Shown piece by piece: positions 7,540 through 15,470 of a DNA stretch of 64,000 nucleotides. Origin of the DNA: Rhodothermus marinus (GTDB taxonomy: Bacteria > Bacteroidota > Rhodothermia > Rhodothermales > Rhodothermaceae); the NCBI RefSeq assembly GCF_009936275.1, contig NZ_AP019797.1, positions 1,045,501-1,109,500 on the forward strand, in the 5' to 3' direction. Numbering within the stretch: position 1 is the stretch's first letter; every line of letters starts with the position of its first letter. The translations under genes and the position numbers were made by a program. Under the pieces are notes generated by a model. It made no database searches. It had not been told where the DNA came from and was given only the letters and a program-made list of their open reading frames with translations.

Positions 7540-9489
7540 ATGGAACTGCTGGAACGGGTTGTCAACCTGCGGAACCGACATCTTTTTCTGCTGGATCTCT
7601 GCACACTCTGGACTACCCCTTTGCTGGCCCTCCTGCTTCGCGTTGAAGCACTGCAGCCCTATCTGGCACGTCCGGCATTCTGGTGGATCGTCGGAGGATT
7701 TGCCATCCTGAAACTGGTCACCTTCTGGACAACCGGACTGTATCGGCGGTACTGGCGATATGCCAGTGTGGACGACCTGCTGCGGCTGACGCTGTCGGTC
7801 GGGGGGGCTGGCCTCGCCTGCACGGCGATTTACTGGGTGCTTCATGCCGGCGGGACGCTGCAGGGACTGCCCAGATCGCTGCCCGTAATTGATGCGATCG
7901 TCACATTTCTCTGGGTGGGCGCCACGCGCTTCAGCCTTCGCCTGGCTGAACGGTTGCGTCAGCGTCTGCAGCACATTCGTCCGCCCCGAAATGCCAGACG
8001 CACCGTTGTGGTCGGGGTCGGACAGGCCGGGCTGGCTGTTGTGCAGGAGATGCAACGGCAGCCCCATCTGGGGTTGCTGCCGGTGGCATTTCTGGACGAA
8101 GATCCCGAAAAGCAGCAGAAACGCATTCGGGGGGTACCGGTGCTGGGCGGACTGGACCAGCTGGAGGCAGTCGTGCGCGAGACGGGCGCCCGGCAGGTGG
8201 TTATCGCCATGCCCACCGCACCGGGCGAAGTAATCCGCCGCGTGGTCGCCCGATGCCGCCAGCTCGACGTGGAAGTACGGACGATCCCGGGCATTCATGA
8301 GCTCCTGAACGGAAAGGTCCGGCTTAGCCAGTTACGACCTGTCCGCATTGAGGATCTGCTGCGAAGAGAACCGGTCCGCATCGATCTGGAAGGCGTTCGA
8401 AGGCTGCTACAGGGGCGGACGATCCTGATCACGGGCGCAGGAGGATCGATCGGTAGCGAGCTGTGCCGTCAGGTTTTGCTGGCCGCCCCCCGGAAAATTG
8501 TGCTGCTCGGACATGGCGAAAACAGTATCTTCAAAATCCTGAACGAACTGGAATGGATCAAAGCCAACCGTGCGGGACTGAGCAATGTGGAGCTGCTTCC
8601 GGTAATCGCCGACGTGCGGGACAGAGAGCGCATCTTCAGCATTTTCCGGAGGTTTCGTCCGGACTTTGTTTTCCACGCTGCCGCGCATAAGCACGTCCCC
8701 CTGATGGAACTGAACCCGGCAGAAGCTATCGATAACAACGTGCTCGGTACCAAGAATGTGGTGGAGGCGGCCGAGGCGGTGGACGTGGATGGGTTTGTGC
8801 TGATTTCAACCGACAAGGCGGTGCGTCCGACCAACATAATGGGGGCTACCAAGCGGATTGCTGAATATCTGGTACTCGGGGCTGCGCGGCGTACCGGAAA
8901 GCCTTATATGGCCGTCCGATTCGGTAATGTACTGGGAAGTCGGGGCAGTGTGTTGCTGGTTTTCCAGGAACAGATCGAACGGGGAGGACCGGTCACGGTT
9001 ACCCATCCGGAGGTTCGGCGCTACTTCATGAGTATTCCCGAGGCTGTCCAGCTCGTGCTTCAGGCACTTGTGCTCGGGAAAGGCGGAGAGATCTTCGTGC
9101 TGAAGATGGGAGAGCCTGTGCGTATACTGGATATGGCACGTCAGCTAATCGAATTGCACGGGATGATCCCGGATAAGGATATAAAAATCAAGTTTACCGG
9201 CCTGAGGCCCGGCGAAAAGCTTTTCGAAGAGTTGTTCATTCCGGGCGAGCAGTATGACGAAACGGCGCATGACCACATCTTCATTGCACACAATGCCAGC
9301 GAGTTTGTGCCGGAAGGCCTGGAAGGACTGATCGATGCCCTGATTCAGGCCGCTCGCGTAGAGGATGTCCCGGGTATCCGCCGACTTCTGTCCCAACTGA
9401 TTCCAGAATATAGACCCGAGACGCAACAGCAACATCTTGAAGTAGAGGCAGATAGCGGGCCTGCACGAAACGGTGCGGATGAGAGATAG
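7540..9489 (+). CDS. pglF: UDP-GlcNAc 4,6-dehydratase, PglF/CapD-like
   Basis: 649 residues, the size of the long membrane-bound dehydratases (PglF, WbpM, CapD). Four hydrophobic segments span about residues 12-115. A CoA-binding-like Rossmann domain follows (VVVGVGQAGLAV, near 150), then the short-chain dehydrogenase domain with ITGAGGSIGSE near 300, HAAAHKHVPLME, STDKAVRPTNIMGATKR and RFGNVLGSRGS. It removes water from UDP-GlcNAc to give the 4-keto-6-deoxy sugar, the first step of bacillosamine synthesis. The catalytic SxxxxxTK-type layout of this subfamily is present. The 161-bp gap upstream suggests it may have its own promoter. Confidence 0.88.
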   Translation: MELLERVVNLRNRHLFLLDLCTLWTTPLLALLLRVEALQPYLARPAFWWIVGGFAILKLVTFWTTGLYRRYWRYASVDDLLRLTLSVGGAGLACTAIYWVLHAGGTLQGLPRSLPVIDAIVTFLWVGATRFSLRLAERLRQRLQHIRPPRNARRTVVVGVGQAGLAVVQEMQRQPHLGLLPVAFLDEDPEKQQKRIRGVPVLGGLDQLEAVVRETGARQVVIAMPTAPGEVIRRVVARCRQLDVEVRTIPGIHELLNGKVRLSQLRPVRIEDLLRREPVRIDLEGVRRLLQGRTILITGAGGSIGSELCRQVLLAAPRKIVLLGHGENSIFKILNELEWIKANRAGLSNVELLPVIADVRDRERIFSIFRRFRPDFVFHAAAHKHVPLMELNPAEAIDNNVLGTKNVVEAAEAVDVDGFVLISTDKAVRPTNIMGATKRIAEYLVLGAARRTGKPYMAVRFGNVLGSRGSVLLVFQEQIERGGPVTVTHPEVRRYFMSIPEAVQLVLQALVLGKGGEIFVLKMGEPVRILDMARQLIELHGMIPDKDIKIKFTGLRPGEKLFEELFIPGEQYDETAHDHIFIAHNASEFVPEGLEGLIDALIQAARVEDVPGIRRLLSQLIPEYRPETQQQHLEVEADSGPARNGADER

Positions 9490-9914
9490 TCCCTGGAGCC
9501 TGCTGCGCACCGGCAGGTGCGCTGATGCGCGAGGGATGGTTTGCCCCGGACGTCGGGCCCGACTACCAGCGAAGGGCGGCCCTTCGCTGCGCTCCGTGCC
9601 GGACTAAGAACGGGTCGGCGCTGAAGCGCGGGCGTTATCCTTTCGTTCCGGTTTTGCACGCTGGCGTGCAAAAGATGCACAGGGCGCTTGATGCGGCAGA
9701 AAAAATTGCCGCGGGGGCGGCGGAGGCTGCGACGAAGATCGAGGGTGCTTTCGATGGGAGCAGGGCGGGCGCTGCGCTGATGGGCAGACCTCGAGGTTTT
9801 GCGGGGGGCGGTAGCCCGTAGCCCTTCCCTTAAACCTTTGAGATCAGGGTTCTCAGGTGTCGGTAGCCTCGGGTCTTTCGGGCCAGCTTCTCCGGCGATA
9901 GGAGCATTTTTTAG
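9490..9914. other. Non-coding region with repeat C fragment
   Basis: No convincing gene. It holds a copy of a 27-bp sequence shared with 15184-15210, and GC-rich low-complexity stretches. It leads into the B-element array. Confidence 0.6.
9578..9604. repeat. Repeat C, copy 1
   Basis: Begins GGCCCTTCGC and ends CGTGCCGGAC. It matches 15184-15210 at 26 of 27 positions. Both copies flank the B-element island, one on each side. Confidence 0.7.
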
Positions 9915-10073
9915 CCCCCCTCAGGCCCTTCGGGCCAGCTCCCCCTGGAAGGGGGAGCGGTGTCTACGGGCTACGGCTGGCGATGGCGGCGGGCGCCTGC
10001 GCATGTTTCGGCGCTGAGGTTTTTTCCTGATGTGCTTCCCCCTCCCTGCCCGGGAGGGGGTCAGGGGGAGGGT
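9915..10073 (+). repeat. Element B, copy 1 (intact)
   Basis: About 160 bp. The left box has CTCCCCCTGGAAGGGGGAGC (a perfect hairpin), the middle contains GGGCTACGGCTGG and GCATGTTTCGGCGCTGAGG, and the right box has CTTCCCCCTCCCTGCCCGGG followed by AGGGGGTCAGGGGGAGGGT. It is the uninterrupted version of the copies that carry the two IS4-type insertions, and so shows the empty site. Confidence 0.85.
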
Positions 10074-10121
10074 CAAATCTGTTCGTTTTTAGTGTTGGCG
10101 TTTAGGGTGGGTTACGGATAG

Positions 10122-10260
10122 ACCCCCACAGGCCCTTCGCGACCGCTCCCCCTGGAAGGGGGAGCGGTGTCCACGGGCTACGGCTGGCGGTGGTGGTGGG
10201 CGCCTGCGCATGTTTCGGCGCTGAGGTTTTTTCCTGATGTGCTTCCCCCTCCCTGCCCGG
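10122..10260 (+). repeat. Element B, copy 2, left part (split by IS)
   Basis: Nearly identical to copy 1 up to the right box, where IS4-type copy 1 has landed. The rest of the element, GAGGGGGTCAGG onward, continues at 11779-11798 beyond the insertion. Confidence 0.85.
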
Positions 10261-11766
10261 CTTATCTTTACCCACAAGTGCCGTGGGATTAGCAGGAGGA
10301 TACTTAAGATAACCTTTTACCCCAGCGAAGCAATCAAAGAGGAGCCCCAAATGGATACGGAAAACCCTGAGCTTGATGAGCTGTCCGCCTGGCTTGTGCA
10401 TGAGTTACACGACGTTGCGCTGGGCGATAAGCGTCTGGAGCGGCGACTGCTCACAACAGGCGCCAAACTGGCGGCCAGGCCTTCGGTGTCAATCAATCAG
10501 GCCTGTGCGGATTGGGCCGACACCAAGGCCGCCTACCGGCTCTTTGCCAATGCCAAAACGACCGCCGAAAAGATCCGCGCGCCCCATTATCGCCGCACCC
10601 GGGAACGAGCCCGGGGGCACAAACGGCTCTTTGCCATTCAGGACACGACGTATCTGAACTACACCCATCACCCGAGTACCAAGGGGCTGGGGCCCATTGG
10701 CACCGCGCAGCAGAAGCTGTCCGGCATGATCCTGCACACCAGCCTGCTGATGACGGAGCAAGGCCTTCCGCTCGGATTGGCCAGCCAGGAGATCTGGGTG
10801 CGTCCGCCTAAAATGCACCAGCGCACCGCAGCAGCACGACGCAAACTGCCGACCGAAGCTAAGGAAAGCGCCAAGTGGCTCAAGGCCCTGCGCCAGAGCC
10901 GGGCCGTTGTTCCCCCCGAGGCGCAGCTTATCACCATCGGCGACAGCGAGTCGGACCTTTTTGCGCTGTTTGACCTGGCCCGCGCCCTGGGGACCGAGCT
11001 GCTGGTGCGGGCCGCCCAGAACCGTTCGGTCTGTGCGCCCGAGGTGGGGCGGCTCTGGGAGGTGATGGGCCGGCAGGCGGTGTGCGGTCAGCTGCAGGTG
11101 GTTGCCTCGGCCCGCAAAGGGAAGCCGAAACGCCAGGCCCTGGTCACGGTGCGCTTTGCGCCTGTGAGCTTGAAAGCCCCCCAGCACCTGCGCAAAACGA
11201 TGGGCGACATGCCACTCTATGCGGTGCTGGTGCAAGAGGAGGCTCCGCCCCGGGATGTCAGCTCCCCTTTGTGCTGGCTTCTTTTGACCACGGTGCCTGT
11301 AGATAGTTTTGCCGACGCCGTGGAGCGGATCCGGTGGTACGGCCTGCGCTGGCAGATTGAAGTCTATCACAAGGTGCTCAAATCGGGATGCGGTGTGGAG
11401 AAAGCTCAGTTGGCCAGTGTGGAGCGTTTGTTGCCTTATTTGGCCCTTTTGAGCATCATCGCCTGGCGTCTTTTCTGGATGACGCTGCTGGCGCGTCATG
11501 CGCCGGAGGCGCCCTGCACGCTGGTTTTGGCCGCACATGAGTGGCGGGCCCTGTATGCCTTCCACCACAAGACCCACCAGGTGCCGGCCCGGCCGCCCAC
11601 GGTGGGTCAGGTGGTCTTGTGGATTGCGCGGCTGGGCGGCTTTTTAGCTCGCAAAAACGACGGTCCTCCGGGTGTCACGGTGCTCTGGCGTGGTTGGCAA
11701 CGTCTTAGCGATATTGCCTCCGCCTGGCTTACCTTTCACCCCTCCTGATTTGTGGGTAAAGGTAAG
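10261..11766 (+). mobile_element. IS4-family insertion sequence, copy 1
   Basis: 1506 bp. The terminal inverted repeats are CTTATCTTTACCCACAA at the left and its near-complement TTGTGGGTAAAGGTAAG at the right. A 12-bp direct duplication, CTCCCTGCCCGG, lies at 10249-10260 and 11767-11778, so this copy arrived by ordinary transposition into the right box of a B element. A 10-13 bp duplication is typical of the IS4 group. One transposase gene, no passenger. Confidence 0.92.
10351..11748 (+). CDS. IS4-family (Tn5-like) transposase
   Basis: 465 residues from the ATG at 10351, preceded by AAAGAGGAG; an upstream in-frame ATG at 10237 lies outside the IS and is not the start. The N-terminal part resembles the Tn5 transposase DNA-binding domain (ALGDKRLERRL and WADTKAAYRLFAN). 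The DDE core shows IQDTTYLNY, ITIGDSESD and the IS4 signature RWQIEVYHKVLKSGC, which contains the conserved Tyr, Arg, Glu and Lys spacing. The frame is intact and the enzyme is probably active. It differs from copy 2 only near the C-terminus (ASAWLTF against AAAWLAF). Confidence 0.93.
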   Translation: MDTENPELDELSAWLVHELHDVALGDKRLERRLLTTGAKLAARPSVSINQACADWADTKAAYRLFANAKTTAEKIRAPHYRRTRERARGHKRLFAIQDTTYLNYTHHPSTKGLGPIGTAQQKLSGMILHTSLLMTEQGLPLGLASQEIWVRPPKMHQRTAAARRKLPTEAKESAKWLKALRQSRAVVPPEAQLITIGDSESDLFALFDLARALGTELLVRAAQNRSVCAPEVGRLWEVMGRQAVCGQLQVVASARKGKPKRQALVTVRFAPVSLKAPQHLRKTMGDMPLYAVLVQEEAPPRDVSSPLCWLLLTTVPVDSFADAVERIRWYGLRWQIEVYHKVLKSGCGVEKAQLASVERLLPYLALLSIIAWRLFWMTLLARHAPEAPCTLVLAAHEWRALYAFHHKTHQVPARPPTVGQVVLWIARLGGFLARKNDGPPGVTVLWRGWQRLSDIASAWLTFHPS

Positions 11767-11778
11767 CTCCCTGCCCGG
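11767..11778 (+). repeat. Target-site duplication of IS4 copy 1
   Basis: CTCCCTGCCCGG, identical to the 12 bases just before the left end of the IS (10249-10260). The intact element B copy 1 has this sequence once. Confidence 0.92.
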
Positions 11779-11809
11779 GAGGGGGTCAGGGGGAGGGTTG
11801 AATTGTTGT

Positions 11810-12000
11810 CCCCTCAGCGGCTTCGCAGCAGTTCCCCTGCGAGGTGGAGCGTGTTCTGTGAACTTGAGTTGGCGGTGTATCTGGACGTACCGCCTGTTCC
11901 GAACGTTGGGTTCTTTTGATGGGCGTTCGGGATAGCGCTGCTTCTGAATTTTTGAACGCTTCCCCCTCCCTTTTCAAGGGAGGGGGTCAGGGGGAGGGTT
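11810..12000 (+). repeat. Element B, copy 3 (diverged middle)
   Basis: It starts CCCTCAGCGGCTTCGCAGCAG and ends with CTTCCCCCTCCC, a short arm, GGGAGGGGG and TCAGGGGGAGGGT. The boxes are conserved but the interior differs from copies 1, 2 and 5. No gene lies in 11779-12248 apart from these elements. Confidence 0.75.
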
Positions 12001-12009
12001 GAATTATTA

Positions 12010-12112
12010 ACCCTCAACCGCTTCGCGACAGCTCCGCCTGTAAGGGAAGCGTGTTCTGGAGGCTATGGCTGACGGGGAAAGCAGGCGTCTGAGCATGTTT
12101 CAGCGCCGGCGT
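12010..12112 (+). repeat. Element B, copy 4, left part only
   Basis: Begins CCCTCAACCGCTTCGCGACAG, followed by GAGGCTATGGCTGAC and GAGCATGTTTCAGCGCC, the usual left box and middle. The right box is missing; the sequence instead runs into the leader of the DUF559 gene. Confidence 0.7.
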
Positions 12113-12248
12113 TCGGAGAGGCACACGCATTACTGTTGGCGCTTTTTATGGTTATGTTTCACCCCGTTCTTTCATGGAGAAGCCCCGCAAACAGGTCTCG
12201 GTTTTTATCTTGGTACAACCGAGGTGACCATCAAACAATTGCTGGATT

Positions 12249-12599
12249 ATGTCGGTCAATCGCGCGCGCGTACAATACCGTCGCTGGCTTCGGCGACAGG
12301 CCACGCCGGCCGAACGACGGCTCTGGGCCTGCTTGCGAAAACGTCAGTTGGCAGGACGTCGTTTTCGTCGCCAGCACAGCATCGGACCTTATGTGGTGGA
12401 TTTTTACTGTCCGTCGGAGCGACTGGTGATCGAGTTGGATGGGGCGGTGCATGAAGATGTGGCCCGAGCGTGCTACGATGCCCGGCGTGAGGCATATCTG
12501 CGATCGCGGGGGCTTCGGGTGTTGCGCTTTGAGAATCGGCAGGTGCTGGAGCAGCTGGATACGGTGCTGGAGGCGATCCGCCAGGCGTTTCGTGGGTGA
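12249..12599 (+). CDS. DUF559 endonuclease-like protein
   Basis: 116 residues. It matches the DUF559 family, small proteins with the fold of very-short-patch-repair (Vsr) endonucleases. Visible are ERRLWACLRKRQLAGRRFRR (about residues 22-41), then VVDFYCPSERLVIELDG with Asp51, Glu62 and Asp64 as the PD-(D/E)xK-like site, His68, and LRVLRFENRQVL near residue 95. The family's biological role is not settled. No clear ribosome binding site precedes the ATG. It sits between a left-half B element (12010-12112) and another B element (12641-12779), in the place where a right half would be, and the whole is flanked by two IS4 copies. Nicking or mobilising B elements is possible but is only a hypothesis. 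Confidence 0.85.
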   Translation: MSVNRARVQYRRWLRRQATPAERRLWACLRKRQLAGRRFRRQHSIGPYVVDFYCPSERLVIELDGAVHEDVARACYDARREAYLRSRGLRVLRFENRQVLEQLDTVLEAIRQAFRG

Positions 12600-12640
12600 T
12601 ACGGAGGTGCTGGACGGGCCTCGTGCTGGCAGTGAAGGAG

Positions 12641-12779
12641 ACCCCCTCAGTCGCTTCGCGACAGCTCCCCCTGGAAGGGGGAGCTGTGTCTGCGGGCTAC
12701 GGCTGGCGGTGGTGGTGGGCGCCTGCGCATGTTTCGGCGCTGAGGTTTTTTCCTGATGTGCTTCCCCCTCCCTGCCCGG
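12641..12779 (+). repeat. Element B, copy 5, left part (split by IS)
   Basis: Nearly identical to copies 1 and 2. Interrupted at the same right-box position by IS4 copy 2; the remainder AGGGGGTCAGGGGGAGGGT is at 14286-14304. Confidence 0.85.
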
Positions 12780-14285
12780 CTTATCTTTACCCACAAGTGC
12801 CGTGGGATTAGCAGGAGGATACTTAAGATAACCTTTTACCCCAGCGAAGCAATCAAAGAGGAGCCCCAAATGGATACGGAAAACCCTGAGCTTGATGAGC
12901 TGTCCGCCTGGCTTGTGCATGAGTTACACGACGTTGCGCTGGGCGATAAGCGTCTGGAGCGGCGACTGCTCACAACAGGCGCCAAACTGGCGGCCAGGCC
13001 TTCGGTGTCAATCAATCAGGCCTGTGCGGATTGGGCCGACACCAAGGCCGCCTACCGGCTCTTTGCCAATGCCAAAACGACCGCCGAAAAGATCCGCGCG
13101 CCCCATTATCGCCGCACCCGGGAACGAGCCCGGGGGCACAAACGGCTCTTTGCCATTCAGGACACGACGTATCTGAACTACACCCATCACCCGAGTACCA
13201 AGGGGCTGGGGCCCATTGGCACCGCGCAGCAGAAGCTGTCCGGCATGATCCTGCACACCAGCCTGCTGATGACGGAGCAAGGCCTTCCGCTCGGATTGGC
13301 CAGCCAGGAGATCTGGGTGCGTCCGCCTAAAATGCACCAGCGCACCGCAGCAGCACGACGCAAACTGCCGACCGAAGCTAAGGAAAGCGCCAAGTGGCTC
13401 AAGGCCCTGCGCCAGAGCCGGGCCGTTGTTCCCCCCGAGGCGCAGCTTATCACCATCGGCGACAGCGAGTCGGACCTTTTTGCGCTGTTTGACCTGGCCC
13501 GCGCCCTGGGGACCGAGCTGCTGGTGCGGGCCGCCCAGAACCGTTCGGTCTGTGCGCCCGAGGTGGGGCGGCTCTGGGAGGTGATGGGCCGGCAGGCGGT
13601 GTGCGGTCAGCTGCAGGTGGTTGCCTCGGCCCGCAAAGGGAAGCCGAAACGCCAGGCCCTGGTCACGGTGCGCTTTGCGCCTGTGAGCTTGAAAGCCCCC
13701 CAGCACCTGCGCAAAACGATGGGCGACATGCCACTCTATGCGGTGCTGGTGCAAGAGGAGGCTCCGCCCCGGGATGTCAGCTCCCCTTTGTGCTGGCTTC
13801 TTTTGACCACGGTGCCTGTAGATAGTTTTGCCGACGCCGTGGAGCGGATCCGGTGGTACGGCCTGCGCTGGCAGATTGAAGTCTATCACAAGGTGCTCAA
13901 ATCGGGATGCGGTGTGGAGAAAGCTCAGTTGGCCAGTGTGGAGCGTTTGTTGCCTTATTTGGCCCTTTTGAGCATCATCGCCTGGCGTCTTTTCTGGATG
14001 ACGCTGCTGGCGCGTCATGCGCCGGAGGCGCCCTGCACGCTGGTTTTGGCCGCACATGAGTGGCGGGCCCTGTATGCCTTCCACCACAAGACCCACCAGG
14101 TGCCGGCCCGGCCGCCCACGGTGGGTCAGGTGGTCTTGTGGATTGCGCGGCTGGGCGGCTTTTTAGCTCGCAAAAACGATGGTCCTCCGGGTGTCACGGT
14201 GCTCTGGCGTGGCTGGCAACGTCTCAGCGATATTGCCGCCGCCTGGCTTGCCTTTCACCCCTCCTGATTTGTGGGTAAAGGTAAG
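12780..14285 (+). mobile_element. IS4-family insertion sequence, copy 2
   Basis: 1506 bp with the same inverted repeats and orientation as copy 1. The left junction is identical to copy 1 (after CCCTGCCCGG), but the right flank is AGGGGGTCAGG with no 12-bp duplication. Five single-base differences from copy 1 cluster in the last 110 bases; I saw none upstream. This suggests recombination or gene conversion with another copy rather than an independent insertion. Confidence 0.9.
12870..14267 (+). CDS. IS4-family (Tn5-like) transposase, copy 2
   Basis: 465 residues, intact, with the same motifs as the first copy: WADTKAAYRLFAN, ITIGDSESD and RWQIEVYHKVLKSGC. The predicted protein is identical to copy 1 except for two residues near the end (Ser to Ala and Thr to Ala in the last dozen positions). 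The start ATG has the same AAAGAGGAG upstream. Confidence 0.93.
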   Translation: MDTENPELDELSAWLVHELHDVALGDKRLERRLLTTGAKLAARPSVSINQACADWADTKAAYRLFANAKTTAEKIRAPHYRRTRERARGHKRLFAIQDTTYLNYTHHPSTKGLGPIGTAQQKLSGMILHTSLLMTEQGLPLGLASQEIWVRPPKMHQRTAAARRKLPTEAKESAKWLKALRQSRAVVPPEAQLITIGDSESDLFALFDLARALGTELLVRAAQNRSVCAPEVGRLWEVMGRQAVCGQLQVVASARKGKPKRQALVTVRFAPVSLKAPQHLRKTMGDMPLYAVLVQEEAPPRDVSSPLCWLLLTTVPVDSFADAVERIRWYGLRWQIEVYHKVLKSGCGVEKAQLASVERLLPYLALLSIIAWRLFWMTLLARHAPEAPCTLVLAAHEWRALYAFHHKTHQVPARPPTVGQVVLWIARLGGFLARKNDGPPGVTVLWRGWQRLSDIAAAWLAFHPS

Positions 14286-14312
14286 AGGGGGTCAGGGGGA
14301 GGGTCGAATTGT

Positions 14313-14385
14313 TATCCCTTAGCTGCTTCGCGATAGTTCCCCTGGAAAGGAGGAGCGGGTGCTGGAGGCTACGGCCGGTGGTGGC
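14313..14385 (+). repeat. Element B, copy 6, left part only
   Basis: Contains AGCTGCTTCGCGATAG, TTCCCCTGGAAAGGAGGAGC and GGCTACGGCCGGTGGTGG, a diverged left box and middle. As with copy 4, the right half is absent and a short gene follows instead. Confidence 0.6.
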
Positions 14386-14463
14386 TCCGGGTCGGTCCGA
14401 CCCGGGAACCCATCGCACGCCATTTGAAGTTTGCTGTTTTCGCAGGGCTATCCTTTTCCAAGC

Positions 14464-15099
14464 ATGGCGATTCTGACGGTCCCGAAAGTTTTGCGCGAAA
14501 AGCTCGGCGACGAGGGCGTCGAGGCGCTGATCGCTTTGCTTAACGAAGCGGCCCATCACGAGCGGGACAACCTGCTGGGGATCCTGGCCGAGCGTTTCGA
14601 GCGGCGGGTGACGGAGGAGGGGAAACGGCTGGAGGTCCAGATGGCGGAGCTGGAGAAGCGACTGGATCATCGGATCACAGAGGAAGTGTCGCATCTGGAA
14701 AAGCAGATGGCGGAGTTAGAGAAGCGGCTGGATCATCGGATCACGGAGGAGGTGGCCCGTCTGGAAAAGCAGATGGCGGAGTTGGAGAAGCGGCTGGATC
14801 ATCGGATCACGGAGGAGGTGGCCCGTCTGGAAAAACAGATGGCGGAGCTGGAGAAGCGGCTGGATCATCGAATCACAGAGGAGGGGAAACGGCTGGAGGT
14901 CCAGATAGCGGAGTTGGAGAAGCGACTGGATCATCGGATCACAGAGGAGGTGTCGCGACTGGAAAAGCAGATGGCCGAGGTATCGGCGCAGTTGCAGGTG
15001 ACGCTCAGCGAGCGCTATGCGAGTCTGGTGCGGTGGATGTTTATTTTCTGGGCGGGGCAGATCGGGGTGATTGCGGCACTGCTGGCGCTGCTGCGATAG
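14464..15099 (+). CDS. Coiled-coil protein with 22-residue repeats and C-terminal membrane anchor
   Basis: 211 residues from the ATG at 14464. A short N-terminal head (VPKVLREKLGDEGVEALIAL) resembles that of LA_3696-type bacterial coiled-coil proteins. Residues about 48-172 are tandem copies of a 22-residue unit, AELEKRLDHRITEE plus a variable part. Twenty-two residues equal two 11-residue turns, so this is a continuous stalk. The C-terminus has one membrane helix (WMFIFWAGQIGVIAALLALL). A head, stalk and anchor layout is also known from the CCDC90/DUF1640 family, a possible distant relative. It probably forms a membrane-anchored oligomer; its function is unknown. It lies in the B-element island after a left-half element. 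Confidence 0.7.
   Translation: MAILTVPKVLREKLGDEGVEALIALLNEAAHHERDNLLGILAERFERRVTEEGKRLEVQMAELEKRLDHRITEEVSHLEKQMAELEKRLDHRITEEVARLEKQMAELEKRLDHRITEEVARLEKQMAELEKRLDHRITEEGKRLEVQIAELEKRLDHRITEEVSRLEKQMAEVSAQLQVTLSERYASLVRWMFIFWAGQIGVIAALLALLR
14605..14979 (+). repeat. In-frame 66-bp tandem repeats
   Basis: Five full units and one partial unit of 66 bp encode the coiled-coil stalk. The units starting at 14737 and 14803 are almost identical at DNA level, which points to recent expansion and likely length variation between strains. Confidence 0.9.
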
Positions 15100-15183
15100 G
15101 GGAAAGGGCGGAGCACCCTGACGTAGAGATTCTTGAAGAGGGAGGCCTGTCGGCGCCTCGGATTTCCTGTCCGGTGTATAAAT

Positions 15184-15210
15184 GGCCCTTCGCCGCGCTC
15201 CGTGCCGGAC
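15184..15210. repeat. Repeat C, copy 2
   Basis: GGCCCTTCGCCGCGCTCCGT and the following bases; one mismatch to 9578-9604. Confidence 0.7.
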
Positions 15211-15470
15211 AACGACCGCGTTGGCGTTGACAGCACTCCGCTTCGCTTCATGCCTGACGACAAGCGCGCAGCTGCATGGAAAGCCGGGCCGTACGCTGCC
15301 GGGACAGATTGAAAGAATCCGGGGAATGTCTTATCCTGTCGCAGCTTATATGTAACTGCTGATTTACTGGGGCATGAGGGGGCAACATCCCATGTGCCCG
15401 TGCTTTCACGCCCGGAAAAAGCGGCGTCAACGCCAGCGCCCCGAACGTCGGCGCCCGCACCCAGCGGGAA

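Noticed and set aside
9525-10017. Short open frames in the region after pglF
   Set aside because: They run through repeats, have biased GC-rich composition and resemble no protein family.
10489-14096. Two identical 362-residue minus-strand frames inside the IS4 copies
   Set aside because: They are shadows of the transposase genes, duplicated with them.
10261-14285. The two IS4 copies as ends of a composite transposon
   Set aside because: Outer flanks show no shared target duplication, and copy 2 has a junction better explained by recombination between B elements.
14605-14979. Regular 66-bp repeats considered as a CRISPR-like array
   Set aside because: The repeats are in frame, directly adjacent without spacers, and encode a coiled coil.
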